Positions 28,884 through 38,606 of a DNA stretch of 64,000 bases are shown here, piece by piece. Position 1 is the first letter of the stretch; the number at the start of each line of letters is the position of its first letter. The DNA is taken from the NCBI RefSeq assembly GCF_021354595.1, contig NZ_JADWYJ010000003.1:62001-126000 (forward strand), given 5' to 3'. The translations under genes were made by a program, and so were the position numbers. Below the pieces are notes generated by a model. The model worked only from the letters and a program-made list of their open reading frames with translations, searched no databases and was not told the DNA's origin. This DNA is from Maribellus sp. CM-23 (GTDB lineage Bacteria > Bacteroidota > Bacteroidia > Bacteroidales > Prolixibacteraceae).

Positions 28884-31160
28884 ATGAAGATAAAATCTTT
28901 GTACTCCGGAATGCGTGTGTATTTCCTTATGCTGGCGTTGCTGGTTGTGGGAATGGATGCGTATGCGCAGGAGAAAAGTATCAAATTGGTCGATAAACAG
29001 GACGGGACTGCTATTCGCGACGTTCATTTTACTTACAACGGAAAGTCCGGGATTTCGGATGAGCACGGAGTGATCCGGGTCGTTCCGAAACCGGGTGAAA
29101 CGCTCTATCTATCTCATGTTCAATACGGCAAACAAAGCATTGCTCCGGCCGATGTGTTGAGCGCGGGCAACAGTGGAGTATTAAAAATTCAGGAGGCAGA
29201 AAATCATCTGTTGCCGGTTACGCTGGTGTTGGTTCGCCCTGAAACGGGAAGTACGGGAACACTCAATTTTTCGGCACAACGCAAACTGGCACACGATGCC
29301 GGAGCGTTGCTTGAGGCGGTACCGTCGGTTTCAAGCATTCGCAAAAGCGGAGCCTATGGTTTCGACCCGGTATTGCGAGGTTTTAAATACGACCAGATCA
29401 ACCTGGTGCTTGATGGCGTGCAAACTGCCTCTGCCGCCTGTCCCAACCGCATGGACCCGGGGGCAAGCCAGGTGCCAATCAATATGATAACACAGGCCGA
29501 AATTTTGAAAGGCCCGTATAGTTTGCGGTATGGAAACGTTTTTGGAGGCACTATCAATTTCAAAAGCAGCGAGCCTGAATTCAGGGAAAAGGCAACACCT
29601 GTTGGCCGCATGGGGACGAGTTACGAAAGCAACGGTGCAATTTTCCGAACCGAAGGAGTGGCCGGAGTTAGCGGACAAAAAGCTGACTTCCGGGTATTTG
29701 GTGCCTATTCTGTGGGTGATGATTATTCCGATGGTGACGGAATGGATGTTGCCGCGCGTTTTAATCGCTTAAACTGGGGTGGAAAACTTGGCCTGAAACT
29801 CAGCGATTCGCAAACGCTGGGGATGATGGTTTCCAATAATTTTGCAAAAGATGTTGATTTTCCTGCGCTTCCCATGGATTTGCGAAAAGACAACACCTGG
29901 CTGGTTAACGCCAGTCATTCGGCAACGTTTTATGAGCATTCGTTGTCAACGTGGAAAACCAGTTTGTACGGAACATTTGTTGACCACGAAATGGACAACC
30001 TGGATAAAGAGCTGGACCCAAGGATGATGGATGCTTACACCGATGCTTCCACCAAAAATTACGGGGGAAGAACGGAGCTGCGTTTTGATTTTGACCGAAG
30101 CCATGTGTTTGCCGGACTGGATTACCGTTCGGAATCGGCCGAGGGACACCGGACGCGTGAAATGTTGATGGGCCCGATGGCAGGGAAGGTTTTCAGCGAC
30201 AATGTATGGCAGGATGCCGAAGTGCAACGGGCCGGATTGTTTGGCGAATGGCATGTGCACAGGACCGGTTATCAGCTGGTATTTTCCGGAAGACTGGACT
30301 TGAACAACTCGAAGGTAAACGATCCTGATACACGTTTCTCATCTATTTATGACGACCTGGAAGCAAGTACGGTACATCCCTCGGTGAGTTTGGGCGGAAC
30401 CCGTTTTTTCAATGAAAAAGTATCGCTGGGTTTGTGGCTCGGCCGGGCATCCCGCAGTGCAGGAATTACCGAAAGGTATATCAATCAGTTTCCGGTAGGG
30501 CTTGATCCGTATGAAATGCTGGGTAATCCGAATCTTGATCCGGAGATTAACAACCAGGCCGATCTGGTTTTTGTTTTCGAAGAAAAGAAGACCCGGTTGG
30601 ATCTGAATTTATTTGCTTCGGCACTTCGCGACTATATTTCATCGGAAATAAGACCTGATTTGAAACCGGCCATGTCGAGTGCTCCGGGTGTACGTCAGTT
30701 TGTGAACATCGACAAAGCTTTTATGGCGGGATTTGAAGGAAGTTGGAAACAGCAATTTTCTGACAACCTGAGCCATGATTTGAGTGTGGCTTATACTTAC
30801 GGTCAAAACAAAGATACTGACGAAGCGCTGCCCGAAATACCGCCGCTGGATGTGCGTTATCGTTTGGCCGGAAGTTTCGGGGATAACAAAATCAGGCCTG
30901 AAATTCTGTTTCGACATGCTTTCAAACAAGACCGTGTTGCGACTTCGTATGGAGAGACAGAAACACCGGCTTTTTCGGTTGTGGATGCCAAAATAGCCTG
31001 GCAGATCAGTGCTCCCCTAAGTGTTTCGGGTGGTGTGCTGAATCTGTTGGATACGGCTTACTACGAGCACCTGGCCCGTTCGGTGCGCAGTGCGGAAGCA
31101 CGACCCATTTATTCGCCCGGAAGAAGTTTTTATATTACGCTGTCATTGAATTTTTTATGA
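28884..31160 (+). CDS. TonB-dependent receptor, OprC-like copper type
   Basis: The 758-residue outer-membrane receptor has a signal peptide (~1-29), a short carboxypeptidase-regulatory-like domain (~32-100), a plug (~120-235) and a beta-barrel ending in Phe-Leu. The plug has Cys186-Pro-Asn-Arg-Met190 in the context ACPNRMDP, and the barrel has His368-Glu-Met370. These match the CxxxM and HxM copper-binding motifs known from OprC-type receptors. The gene follows a small Cys-rich exported protein. It is not of SusC type (758 residues and no SusD). Copper or copper-complex import is the best guess. Confidence 0.85.
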   Translation: MKIKSLYSGMRVYFLMLALLVVGMDAYAQEKSIKLVDKQDGTAIRDVHFTYNGKSGISDEHGVIRVVPKPGETLYLSHVQYGKQSIAPADVLSAGNSGVLKIQEAENHLLPVTLVLVRPETGSTGTLNFSAQRKLAHDAGALLEAVPSVSSIRKSGAYGFDPVLRGFKYDQINLVLDGVQTASAACPNRMDPGASQVPINMITQAEILKGPYSLRYGNVFGGTINFKSSEPEFREKATPVGRMGTSYESNGAIFRTEGVAGVSGQKADFRVFGAYSVGDDYSDGDGMDVAARFNRLNWGGKLGLKLSDSQTLGMMVSNNFAKDVDFPALPMDLRKDNTWLVNASHSATFYEHSLSTWKTSLYGTFVDHEMDNLDKELDPRMMDAYTDASTKNYGGRTELRFDFDRSHVFAGLDYRSESAEGHRTREMLMGPMAGKVFSDNVWQDAEVQRAGLFGEWHVHRTGYQLVFSGRLDLNNSKVNDPDTRFSSIYDDLEASTVHPSVSLGGTRFFNEKVSLGLWLGRASRSAGITERYINQFPVGLDPYEMLGNPNLDPEINNQADLVFVFEEKKTRLDLNLFASALRDYISSEIRPDLKPAMSSAPGVRQFVNIDKAFMAGFEGSWKQQFSDNLSHDLSVAYTYGQNKDTDEALPEIPPLDVRYRLAGSFGDNKIRPEILFRHAFKQDRVATSYGETETPAFSVVDAKIAWQISAPLSVSGGVLNLLDTAYYEHLARSVRSAEARPIYSPGRSFYITLSLNFL

Positions 31161-31168
31161 TACCATTG

Positions 31169-31199
31169 AACCGTTCTGCATGCAGAACGGTTCTTTTTT
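31169..31199 (+). terminator. Strong terminator after the TonB-dependent receptor gene
   Basis: A perfect palindrome, AACCGTTCTGCA (31169-31180) with its complement (31181-31192), runs straight into TTCTTTTTT. The loop forms from the central TGCA. Confidence 0.9.
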
Positions 31200-31265
31200 A
31201 AGCTTTTGCGTTTCTGACTGAAACCAAAACTTTTATAAATTCAAGCCACATTAAAAACTGATCCG

Positions 31266-32582
31266 ATGAAGATTGTACTTTTTATTCTTTCCATATGCAC
31301 GAGCATCTCAGGCATTGCACAGAATTCCATCAGTAAAAAAATAGAAACAGCAGCTGAGCAGCAAAGTGTTTACGCCCTTGAGCTCTGCAAACATCTTCAT
31401 CAGAATCCGGAGTTGTCGTTTCAGGAGTTTGAAACGGCCAAACGGATGCAGGCCGAACTGGAAGCAATCGGTTTTGACGTAACTTCCAACTTTGGAGGTA
31501 ACAGTGTGGTGGGTGTTTTGAAAAACGGGGAAGGCCCAACCGTATTTTTGCGTACCGATATGGACGCTTTACCCGTGAAAGAAGCAACGGGGCTGCCTTT
31601 TGCCAGCACAAAAACTGCCGATTTAAACGGGGATGAAGTTTCGGTAATGCATGCCTGCGGACATGATATCCATATGTCGACCTGGACAGGAACTTTGCGT
31701 ACGCTGGTTCAACTTAAAGATGAATGGAAAGGTACTTTGGTGGTAATTGCGCAGCAAGCAGAAGAATATAGCGGCGGTGCCGGAAATGCCATCGATGCAG
31801 GCCTGTTTACAATGTTTCCGAAACCCGATTATGCACTGGCTTATCACATCAACCCGGAGCTGGAAACCGGGCAGACCGGTTTGCGCGGCGGGCCTGTTTT
31901 TGCGGGTGTGAAAACAGCGGAAATAACGGTTTACGGAGTGGGAGGGCACGGCGCTTATCCGCAAAAGTGTATCGATCCCATTGTGATTGCATCAAGAATA
32001 GTAACTGACCTGCAAACCATAGTCAGCCGCGAATTAAGCCCAACAGAACCTGCCGTGGTGACGGTTGGTTCGATTCACGGCGGAACACGGCCCAACATTA
32101 TTCCCGACGAGGTGAAACTTGAACTTACCTTGCGCTACTTCTCGGATGAAACCATCGAAAAAATTATTGCATCGATAAAGCGAATCAGTAATGCGGCAGC
32201 CAGTATGGCCGGAATGCCCGATGACAAGCTTCCGCTGGTACATGTGTTGCCGGTTGAAACGCCCCCGGTTATTAATAATGCGGCTTTGAGTGAAAAAGTA
32301 AAGCACTTTGCGTCGGATATGATCGGAGCAGAAAATGTAGTGGAAACACAGCCGGAAATGGTGGGCGAAGATTTTGGAAAATACGGGAGGACGCCTGAAA
32401 ATATTCCGATTTGTTTGATATGGCTGGGAAGCACCAATCCGGAGTTAATGAAGCAATTAGAAGCCGAAGGGAAACGCCCGTCGCCTTTGCATTCGCCCAC
32501 GCTGGCACCCGATTACGAAAATACGATCAGAACCGGTATCGAGGTAATGACTTCGAATGTAATTGGTTTATTAAAAAAGTAG
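31266..32582 (+). CDS. M20-family amidohydrolase, exported
   Basis: The 438-residue enzyme has a signal peptide (cleaved near GIAQ, ~19). The M20D (aminoacylase/IAA-amidohydrolase) pattern is complete: LRTDMDALPV, then the metal cluster HACGHDIHMS, the catalytic Glu pair in QQAEEYSGGA, and the later PEMVGEDFGKY. The lid/dimerisation domain lies at ~190-310. It likely removes acyl groups from amino acids or related amides in the periplasm. It stands alone behind a terminator. Confidence 0.9.
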   Translation: MKIVLFILSICTSISGIAQNSISKKIETAAEQQSVYALELCKHLHQNPELSFQEFETAKRMQAELEAIGFDVTSNFGGNSVVGVLKNGEGPTVFLRTDMDALPVKEATGLPFASTKTADLNGDEVSVMHACGHDIHMSTWTGTLRTLVQLKDEWKGTLVVIAQQAEEYSGGAGNAIDAGLFTMFPKPDYALAYHINPELETGQTGLRGGPVFAGVKTAEITVYGVGGHGAYPQKCIDPIVIASRIVTDLQTIVSRELSPTEPAVVTVGSIHGGTRPNIIPDEVKLELTLRYFSDETIEKIIASIKRISNAAASMAGMPDDKLPLVHVLPVETPPVINNAALSEKVKHFASDMIGAENVVETQPEMVGEDFGKYGRTPENIPICLIWLGSTNPELMKQLEAEGKRPSPLHSPTLAPDYENTIRTGIEVMTSNVIGLLKK

Positions 32583-32618
32583 AGGCGCTTCCCGAAAGAA
32601 ACACCCCTTTGCCTTATG

Positions 32619-33389
32619 TTAATTGTCAGGTAGATAAGAGTGATCAAAGTCGATAAAGCCCAGATGATGTTCCGTTCCGGTAATCAGTGGCTTTACTTCT
32701 TCCCATAGCTGAGCACCTTCTTCCCCGAATTTTTGCCATTGTTCTTCGTTTTTGGTGTAGTAATCAACGGGGTTGCTTCCCAGTTCATCAACAAAATATA
32801 CAACCGACATATCGGGGGCGAGCACCGGGTAGAAGGTATAAAAGGGCTGGTTGTAGCCGTGCTTCTTTCTCAATTCTACATATTTTTTGGTAGCCGCCTC
32901 AAATTCCTTGTATTTCCCGTTTTTTAGATGAAATTTCTCGTAAACCCGAAATTTGGTACCGCTTGTTTGTGTACCCGGTTGTTCGGGCATTACTGATAGA
33001 TTGGGTTGCAACTCGAGCACCAGTGCGCCTACTTTTTGGTAGGTGTTTTCAAAATTTTTGCCGAGAGCTTCCATCTTTTCGGCATTGTCTTTCCAGATCT
33101 TTTGTTCAGCTTCCCGCATTTTGTCAATGTCTCCAAGGCTTTCGATGGGCGATGAAGCCCACAGGTATCCGTCGTTGGTACGTTGGATAAGTTCACGGTA
33201 GGGATAGTCTTTTTCTCCCAGAAAAGAATGCATGGCATCGAGTGCGTTTAGCAGCAAATCCATTTGTGCCGGTTCAACACAAACTTCCCAAACAACGTAC
33301 CTTGGTTTGGGAGCTTCTTCTTGTGCGAAGACTGATTGTACGGAGAATACAACCAGCAAAATCAGTGACGTGGTAATCAATTTTCTCAT
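32619..33389 (-). CDS. Exported protein of unknown function, possible two-domain ferredoxin-like fold
   Basis: The 256-residue protein has a signal peptide (cleavage after VFA, ~22). Two segments look like repeats of a dimeric alpha/beta-barrel (NIPSNAP/EthD-like) fold: RYVVWEVCVEPAQMDLLLNAL... near the start and FRVYEKFHLKNGKYKEFEAATKKYVEL in the middle, each a strand followed by a helix with aromatic residues. No catalytic motif can be named. Such exported proteins are common in Bacteroidota and uncharacterised. Confidence 0.6.
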   Translation of the reverse strand: MRKLITTSLILLVVFSVQSVFAQEEAPKPRYVVWEVCVEPAQMDLLLNALDAMHSFLGEKDYPYRELIQRTNDGYLWASSPIESLGDIDKMREAEQKIWKDNAEKMEALGKNFENTYQKVGALVLELQPNLSVMPEQPGTQTSGTKFRVYEKFHLKNGKYKEFEAATKKYVELRKKHGYNQPFYTFYPVLAPDMSVVYFVDELGSNPVDYYTKNEEQWQKFGEEGAQLWEEVKPLITGTEHHLGFIDFDHSYLPDN

Positions 33390-33423
33390 TTCATTCAGTT
33401 TTAATATTACACAGTTAAAAAAG

Positions 33424-33454
33424 AAAGCCCTGTTGAAGGACTCAACCGGGCTTT
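33424..33454 (-). terminator. Second terminator-like hairpin downstream of the S41 protease gene
   Basis: AAAGCCC-T-GTTGA (33424-33436) pairs with TCAAC-C-GGGCTTT (33442-33454), with one mismatch and a 5-base loop. On the minus strand it is followed by a short T-rich run. It lies between the S41 gene end and the next minus-strand gene start, behind the stronger hairpin. Confidence 0.6.
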
Positions 33455-33551
33455 AAGAACAAGTTATTAAAAATGAAGGAATTATGAAAGAAAAAGTACA
33501 TGAAAGTATTTTAATGCGAAAGCCGGGGTGTTCATCTCGAATGTGAAATGA

Positions 33552-33589
33552 CATAAAAAAAAACCGTCCTATAAACTAAGACGGTTTTT
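33552..33589 (-). terminator. Rho-independent terminator after the S41 protease gene
   Basis: AAAAACCGTC (33558-33567) pairs with GACGGTTTTT (33580-33589) around a 12-base loop. On the minus strand the stem is followed by a run of eight or more T residues. Confidence 0.85.
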
Positions 33590-33611
33590 CTTGTATTCTT
33601 GCGATTCAAAT

Positions 33612-36600
33612 TTATTTTTTGATGGCAGGAGTGGGGAAGGGTGGAGGTGTAAACTCTTTTGATTTCTGTGCATCCAGCATTTTCAATACCTCTTTTACCG
33701 CACGTTCCAGTTGAGGATCGTTTCCTTTTTCAAGGGATTGTGCATCCTGACGAACCGCAATATCCGGTGCAACGCCTTCGTTCTCCGCAATCCATTTATT
33801 GTTGATCGGATCAAAAACCGCGTTGTCTGGCGCAGTTGCCGATCCTCCATCAATAAAGCGGTAGTGAACCGACGATTTAACGAGGCCGCCCCAGGTAGTG
33901 GCTCCAATCAGCGGGCCAGCGTTTTGCTGCCTGAATACCCATGGGAAAAAGTCGCCTCCCGAGCCTGCTTTTTCGTTGATCAGCAAGGCTTTTGGTCCGA
34001 GGATTCCGGCCGGAAGTTTAAACGGTTTTCCGTTGGGAACTTCGTTGGTGAGTGAGGCACGCAAACTACGGGTCATTAAATCCACCATGTAGTCATCCAG
34101 CAATCCGCCACCGTTGAAACGTTCGTCGATAACGGCACCCAACTTATCCTGCTGGGCAAAGAAATAGCGGTTGAACGACACAAAACCCGGCCCCCCTGTG
34201 TTGGGTACCCAAATGTAGGCAAGCTTGCCACCCGAGAGTTCGTCTACTTTTCTGCGGTTGTCTTCCACCCACGCACGCTGGCGCAAAGCATATTCGCTGC
34301 TGATAGGTTTCACGGTCACTTTCCATGAGTTTTCAAACTCAGCTTTGTCGTTGATGTGAAGCACGGTTTGCACTCCCGATGTCCCGTCCAGAAACTGATA
34401 AGGATCGTCGGTGCTTTTGAGTTCTTTTCCGTTTACGCCTACTAGGAAGTTTCCTTCAGCTACTTTAAGCCCCGGTTCCTGTAATGGGCTGGAAAGTTCT
34501 GGGTTCCAGCTTTCAGTGGTGTAAATGCGCTCTATTTTCCAGTATCCTTTTTCGGGTGAAAAATCGGCACCAAGCAGGCCCACTTTGTTGCTTTCGGTGG
34601 AAGGATAGTCGCCACCTCCCACAAAACTGTGACCCACCGATAATTCGCCGTTCATCTGATCCAGAACATAGTTCAGGTCGGCACGGTGTTTAATGTGCGA
34701 TACGAGTGGCGAATAACGCTCGTAAACTTTGTTCCAGTCACGTCCGTGCAAGTTCGGATCGTAGAAATAATCACGCTCGTAACGCCAGGCTTCTTCAAAA
34801 ATCTGCTTCCATTCCTGTGCACGATCCAGTTTCATTTTTAAATCTACACTAAGGGCTTTTCCGTCTTTGCCCGAAGCGCCCGAGGTATCCATTATTTTCC
34901 ACGACGAACCTGCGCGTGCCAGCATTTTCTTGCCATCGTTGGAAACCGAAATGCTGCTAACTCCACTTACAAATTCTTTGGCTTCTCTGTCTTTTAAGGT
35001 AAATTTCTGAAGCGTGTAGCTTGTTTGGTTGGGAACAGATTCAGCAATAAAAACGGTTCCTTCCGGTCCGGCAACCACGCTTCTGTAGTTGCGTTTGGGC
35101 ATTGGAAGTGCTATGGTTCGGTTCTGAATACCGTCAAAATCAATTTTTATTGAATCGTCCTTATCTTCAGCTTTCTTATCGTCTTTCTTGTCCTCTTTTT
35201 TATCCTTGTCTTCTTTCTCTTCTTCGCCTTTGCCTTCTTCTTTGTCTTTTTTCTCTTCCTTTTTCACTTCTTCTTCATCGCTTTGCAGCTTGAACGGAGA
35301 GTCTTCGTCTTTTTGCAGGTTAACCACGTAAACGCTGTAGCTGGCATCGGCAGTCATCGAGCTGGTATTGGCCCAACCCGAACCAAGGGCTACATCTGTA
35401 CTTGCCAGAAAATAGAAATGCTTTTTATCGCGGTCCCAGGCCGGAGAAATGGCATTTGCAAAGTTGTTGGTAAGCTGGTGAATGCTGTTGTCGGCCAGCG
35501 ACCAAAGTGTGATTTGGCTGAAATTATTGGGAGCGTCTTTGGCATAAGCCAGCCACTTTGAATCGGGCGACCAGGTAAGACCCATTCTTCCGCGCTCCAG
35601 GTTGTTGTTCCCGGTGTCGACGGTTTTGATGGTTGCGGCTTCAATGTCCACCACGCGAATACGAACATCGTCGTCGGTAAAAGCGATGTATTTTCCGTCG
35701 GGCGACCAGCTTGGTTCCCAGCCCAGTTTTGATTCGCCTATGGAAATGCTTTTGGGGTCAGAAAGGCCGTCCTGATCAGCAATCAGTAATTCGTATCCTT
35801 TACCGCTGCGGTCGGAAAACCAGGCCAGTTTGGCTCCGTCGGGCGACCAAAGTGGTTCGCGGTCGGCCACTCCCGAAGATTGAGTGATGTTACGTGTATC
35901 GCCATGCTCGGCCGGTACGGTAAAAATTTCGCCACGCGCTTCAAATATGGCTCTCTTTCCGGTGGGCGAAATCGCAGCTGCACTAACTGAGCGGCTTACA
36001 TCTTCCCACTGTGTTTCCGCCCAAGGAAAATCGGCTGTGATCGAAATATTTAGCTGAGTGATTTCCCGGGTGTTTATATCCATTAATGAGAGGTAGCCGT
36101 CGCGTTCAAAAGTCAGGGTGTTGCCTTTCCCTGATAACCATTTTACATCCGATCCGTCAAACTGTGTTAGCTGTTCCAGTGCTTTTGTTTTTGTGTTGTA
36201 TGACCAGATATTGCTTACAAAATCGCGATCGGAAAGGAAATAAATCTTATCGCCCAGCCAAACCGGATGAATGTCAGTCTCTTTGTTGTTAGGCAGCAAT
36301 TCTTCCGAAAAATCTTTCAGGTTCAGAATAATCAACGGTGTGTTTTGTCCACCGCGGTAATCACGCCATTCCACATCCCAGCGCGAAACACGGTCGATAA
36401 CGATCTTTTTGCCGTCGGCGGAATATGAACCATCGTTGCCAAATTGTTTGGTGAGCAGGGTAGAAGGACCGCCGTCTTTTGATACCGTCCACAAACGACC
36501 GTAACCAGCGGGTGCTGTTTCCCTTGAAGAGGTATAAAGGACCTTCTCTCCGTCCGGCGTCCAGCCTCTTACTATTGCCGAACTCGGATACCAGGTTAAA

Positions 36601-36896
36601 CGCGTTGGTGTGCCGCCTTCCACCTGAACGGTGTAAACAGCCGTGCTTCCGGAACGGTTGGAACTAAAGGCGATTGTTTTTCCGTCGGGTGAAAAATGCG
36701 GATCGCTTTCTACAGCCCCGGTACTGGTTAAACGAAGGGTTTGTTCTCCTGCGAGATCCGAAATCCAGAGGTCGCTTCCGTAAATGTACGCAATGTGTGT
36801 GTCGCTAATGGTGGGTTGACGCAGTAATCTTGTTTCCTGCGCAAATGCTGAAGTAATCGTCGCCAGCAATAACAAAATGATAAACAGTTTTTTCAT
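33612..36896 (-). CDS. Tricorn-type S41 protease with N-terminal beta-propeller
   Basis: ATG 36896 (MKKLFIILLLLATITSAFA) gives a signal peptide and 1094 residues; the frame is open further up, to 36989, but the extension has no signal. Residues ~25-530 carry many PD40/WD-like repeats with the SPDGKxIAF pattern, as in tricorn beta-propellers. A Lys/Glu/Asp-rich linker (~540-585) follows, then a second propeller part, a PDZ-like region and the S41 core with GSGGDFF (catalytic Ser near residue 978). It probably degrades peptides in the periplasm. Confidence 0.9.
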   Translation of the reverse strand: MKKLFIILLLLATITSAFAQETRLLRQPTISDTHIAYIYGSDLWISDLAGEQTLRLTSTGAVESDPHFSPDGKTIAFSSNRSGSTAVYTVQVEGGTPTRLTWYPSSAIVRGWTPDGEKVLYTSSRETAPAGYGRLWTVSKDGGPSTLLTKQFGNDGSYSADGKKIVIDRVSRWDVEWRDYRGGQNTPLIILNLKDFSEELLPNNKETDIHPVWLGDKIYFLSDRDFVSNIWSYNTKTKALEQLTQFDGSDVKWLSGKGNTLTFERDGYLSLMDINTREITQLNISITADFPWAETQWEDVSRSVSAAAISPTGKRAIFEARGEIFTVPAEHGDTRNITQSSGVADREPLWSPDGAKLAWFSDRSGKGYELLIADQDGLSDPKSISIGESKLGWEPSWSPDGKYIAFTDDDVRIRVVDIEAATIKTVDTGNNNLERGRMGLTWSPDSKWLAYAKDAPNNFSQITLWSLADNSIHQLTNNFANAISPAWDRDKKHFYFLASTDVALGSGWANTSSMTADASYSVYVVNLQKDEDSPFKLQSDEEEVKKEEKKDKEEGKGEEEKEDKDKKEDKKDDKKAEDKDDSIKIDFDGIQNRTIALPMPKRNYRSVVAGPEGTVFIAESVPNQTSYTLQKFTLKDREAKEFVSGVSSISVSNDGKKMLARAGSSWKIMDTSGASGKDGKALSVDLKMKLDRAQEWKQIFEEAWRYERDYFYDPNLHGRDWNKVYERYSPLVSHIKHRADLNYVLDQMNGELSVGHSFVGGGDYPSTESNKVGLLGADFSPEKGYWKIERIYTTESWNPELSSPLQEPGLKVAEGNFLVGVNGKELKSTDDPYQFLDGTSGVQTVLHINDKAEFENSWKVTVKPISSEYALRQRAWVEDNRRKVDELSGGKLAYIWVPNTGGPGFVSFNRYFFAQQDKLGAVIDERFNGGGLLDDYMVDLMTRSLRASLTNEVPNGKPFKLPAGILGPKALLINEKAGSGGDFFPWVFRQQNAGPLIGATTWGGLVKSSVHYRFIDGGSATAPDNAVFDPINNKWIAENEGVAPDIAVRQDAQSLEKGNDPQLERAVKEVLKMLDAQKSKEFTPPPFPTPAIKK

Positions 36897-37091
36897 ATGA
36901 TTTTTTTTGTTAGAAATTCTCAGAAAATATATAACAGGCACCTTGTGCATCAGTTCACGGGGAGGTTTTGCGAGTGCCGGTTTTATCATGTATATCTGTT
37001 TGTAAGAATTGATTAGTCGACTCTAATTTACTTATAACTTGTTTTATGGGTCAACGATAGGACGCACAAATTACAGCCAAGGTTGCATAAA

Positions 37092-37127
37092 CAAAAGAAC
37101 CGACCTTTATAAAAAGACCGGTTCTTT
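37092..37127 (-). terminator. Terminator after gnd
   Basis: AAAGAACCG (37094-37102) pairs with CGGTTCTTT (37119-37127); an inner CCTTT/AAAAAG pairing can extend it. On the minus strand it leads into TTTTGT just after the gnd stop. It could also work from the other strand. Confidence 0.65.
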
Positions 37128-37151
37128 GTTATTATCGTGATCAATTAAGAC

Positions 37152-38606
37152 CTAAACGTTGTAGGTTGATGAGGCTGTGTCGCCGCCACGACCTGTCCAG
37201 TTGGTGTGGTAGAATTCACCCCGCGGTTTGTCGGTGCGTTCGTAAGTGTGTGCACCAAAATAGTCGCGTTGTGCCTGCAATAAGTTGGCAGGTAAACGTT
37301 CGCTGCGGAAACCATCGAAATAGCACAATGCCGAAGTAAGCGCCGGAACCGGAATTCCGTTTTCAAGCGCTGTGGCACAAACCCTGCGCCAGCCAGCCTG
37401 GGCTGCTTCCACTTTTCCTTTGAAGAAAGGATCGAGCAGCAGGTTCGGAAGTTCCGGGTTGTTGTCGAAGGCTTTTTTGATGTCGCCCAGGAAGGCCGAA
37501 CGAATGATACAACCGCCTCTCCACATCAGTGCAATACCTCCGTAGTTCAGGTTCCATCCGTATTCTGCAGCCGCTTCCATCATCAGGTTGTAACCTTGTG
37601 CGTACGAAATGATCTTCGCACCGTATAACGCCATTTTCAGATCGTCGATCAGCTGAGCTTTGTCGCCTTTGAAGTCAACTTCAGGACCGGAGATTACTTT
37701 TGATGCTTCCACGCGAAGGTCTTTTTGTGCCGACAAGCAACGGGCAAACACCGATTCTCCGATCAGTGTTAGTGGAATACCTAAATCGAGCGCCGATACA
37801 CCGGTCCATTTCCCGGTACCTTTTTGTCCTGCAGTATCCAGAATGAAATCAACGGTTTCTTCACCGTTTTCATCTTTGTATCCCAGAATATCACGCGTAA
37901 TTTCAATCAGGTAACTATCGAGTTCTTCGGTGTTCCATTTTTTGAATACTTCGTACATCTCATCGTTGCTCATGCCCAGCAATTCCTTCATCATGTGGTA
38001 GGCTTCGTTGATGATCTGCATGTCGCCGTATTCGATTCCGTTGTGAACCATTTTTACAAAATGGCCGGCACCGCCTTCACCTACCCAGTCGCAGCAAGGT
38101 GATCCGTCTTCCACTTTTGCAGCTACCGCCTGGAAAATTTCTTTTACATGGGGCCATGCAGCAGGCGATCCGCCCGGCATCATGGAAGGGCCTAACAGGG
38201 CGCCTTCTTCGCCACCCGACACACCGGTTCCGATGTACAACAAACCTTTGCTTTCCACGTATTTGGTGCGACGGATGGTATCAGGAAAATGCGAGTTTCC
38301 GCCATCAATGATAATGTCGCCCGGTTCCAGGTGAGGAATCAGCATATCGATGAAATCGTCCACAGGAGCACCGGCTTTTACCAGCATCATCACTTTACGC
38401 GGACGTTCGAGTGATGCACACAAATCTTCGATGGAATGTGTACCGATAAATTTCTTTCCGGCACCACGACCGTTCATAAAATGATCTACTTTTTCTACTG
38501 TACGGTTAAAAACGGCTACCGTAAAACCTTTGCTTTCCATGTTCAATACCAGGTTTTCGCCCATTACGGCCAACCCGATCAAACCAATGTCTGCTAATTT
38601 TTTCAT
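37152..38606 (-). CDS. gnd: 6-phosphogluconate dehydrogenase, decarboxylating
   Basis: Gnd oxidises 6-phosphogluconate to ribulose-5-phosphate and CO2 in the pentose phosphate pathway. ATG 38606 (MKKLADIGLIGLAVMGENL) starts the NADP-binding fold directly and gives 484 residues, the family length. The sequence has GGNSHFPDT, GVSGGEEGALLGPSMMPGG and ILDTAGQKGTGKW. The reading frame stays open upstream for 118 more codons into a GIY-YIG nuclease ORF, because the repeat hairpin there has no in-frame stop. A fused protein is possible but not the simplest reading. Confidence 0.94.
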   Translation of the reverse strand: MKKLADIGLIGLAVMGENLVLNMESKGFTVAVFNRTVEKVDHFMNGRGAGKKFIGTHSIEDLCASLERPRKVMMLVKAGAPVDDFIDMLIPHLEPGDIIIDGGNSHFPDTIRRTKYVESKGLLYIGTGVSGGEEGALLGPSMMPGGSPAAWPHVKEIFQAVAAKVEDGSPCCDWVGEGGAGHFVKMVHNGIEYGDMQIINEAYHMMKELLGMSNDEMYEVFKKWNTEELDSYLIEITRDILGYKDENGEETVDFILDTAGQKGTGKWTGVSALDLGIPLTLIGESVFARCLSAQKDLRVEASKVISGPEVDFKGDKAQLIDDLKMALYGAKIISYAQGYNLMMEAAAEYGWNLNYGGIALMWRGGCIIRSAFLGDIKKAFDNNPELPNLLLDPFFKGKVEAAQAGWRRVCATALENGIPVPALTSALCYFDGFRSERLPANLLQAQRDYFGAHTYERTDKPRGEFYHTNWTGRGGDTASSTYNV

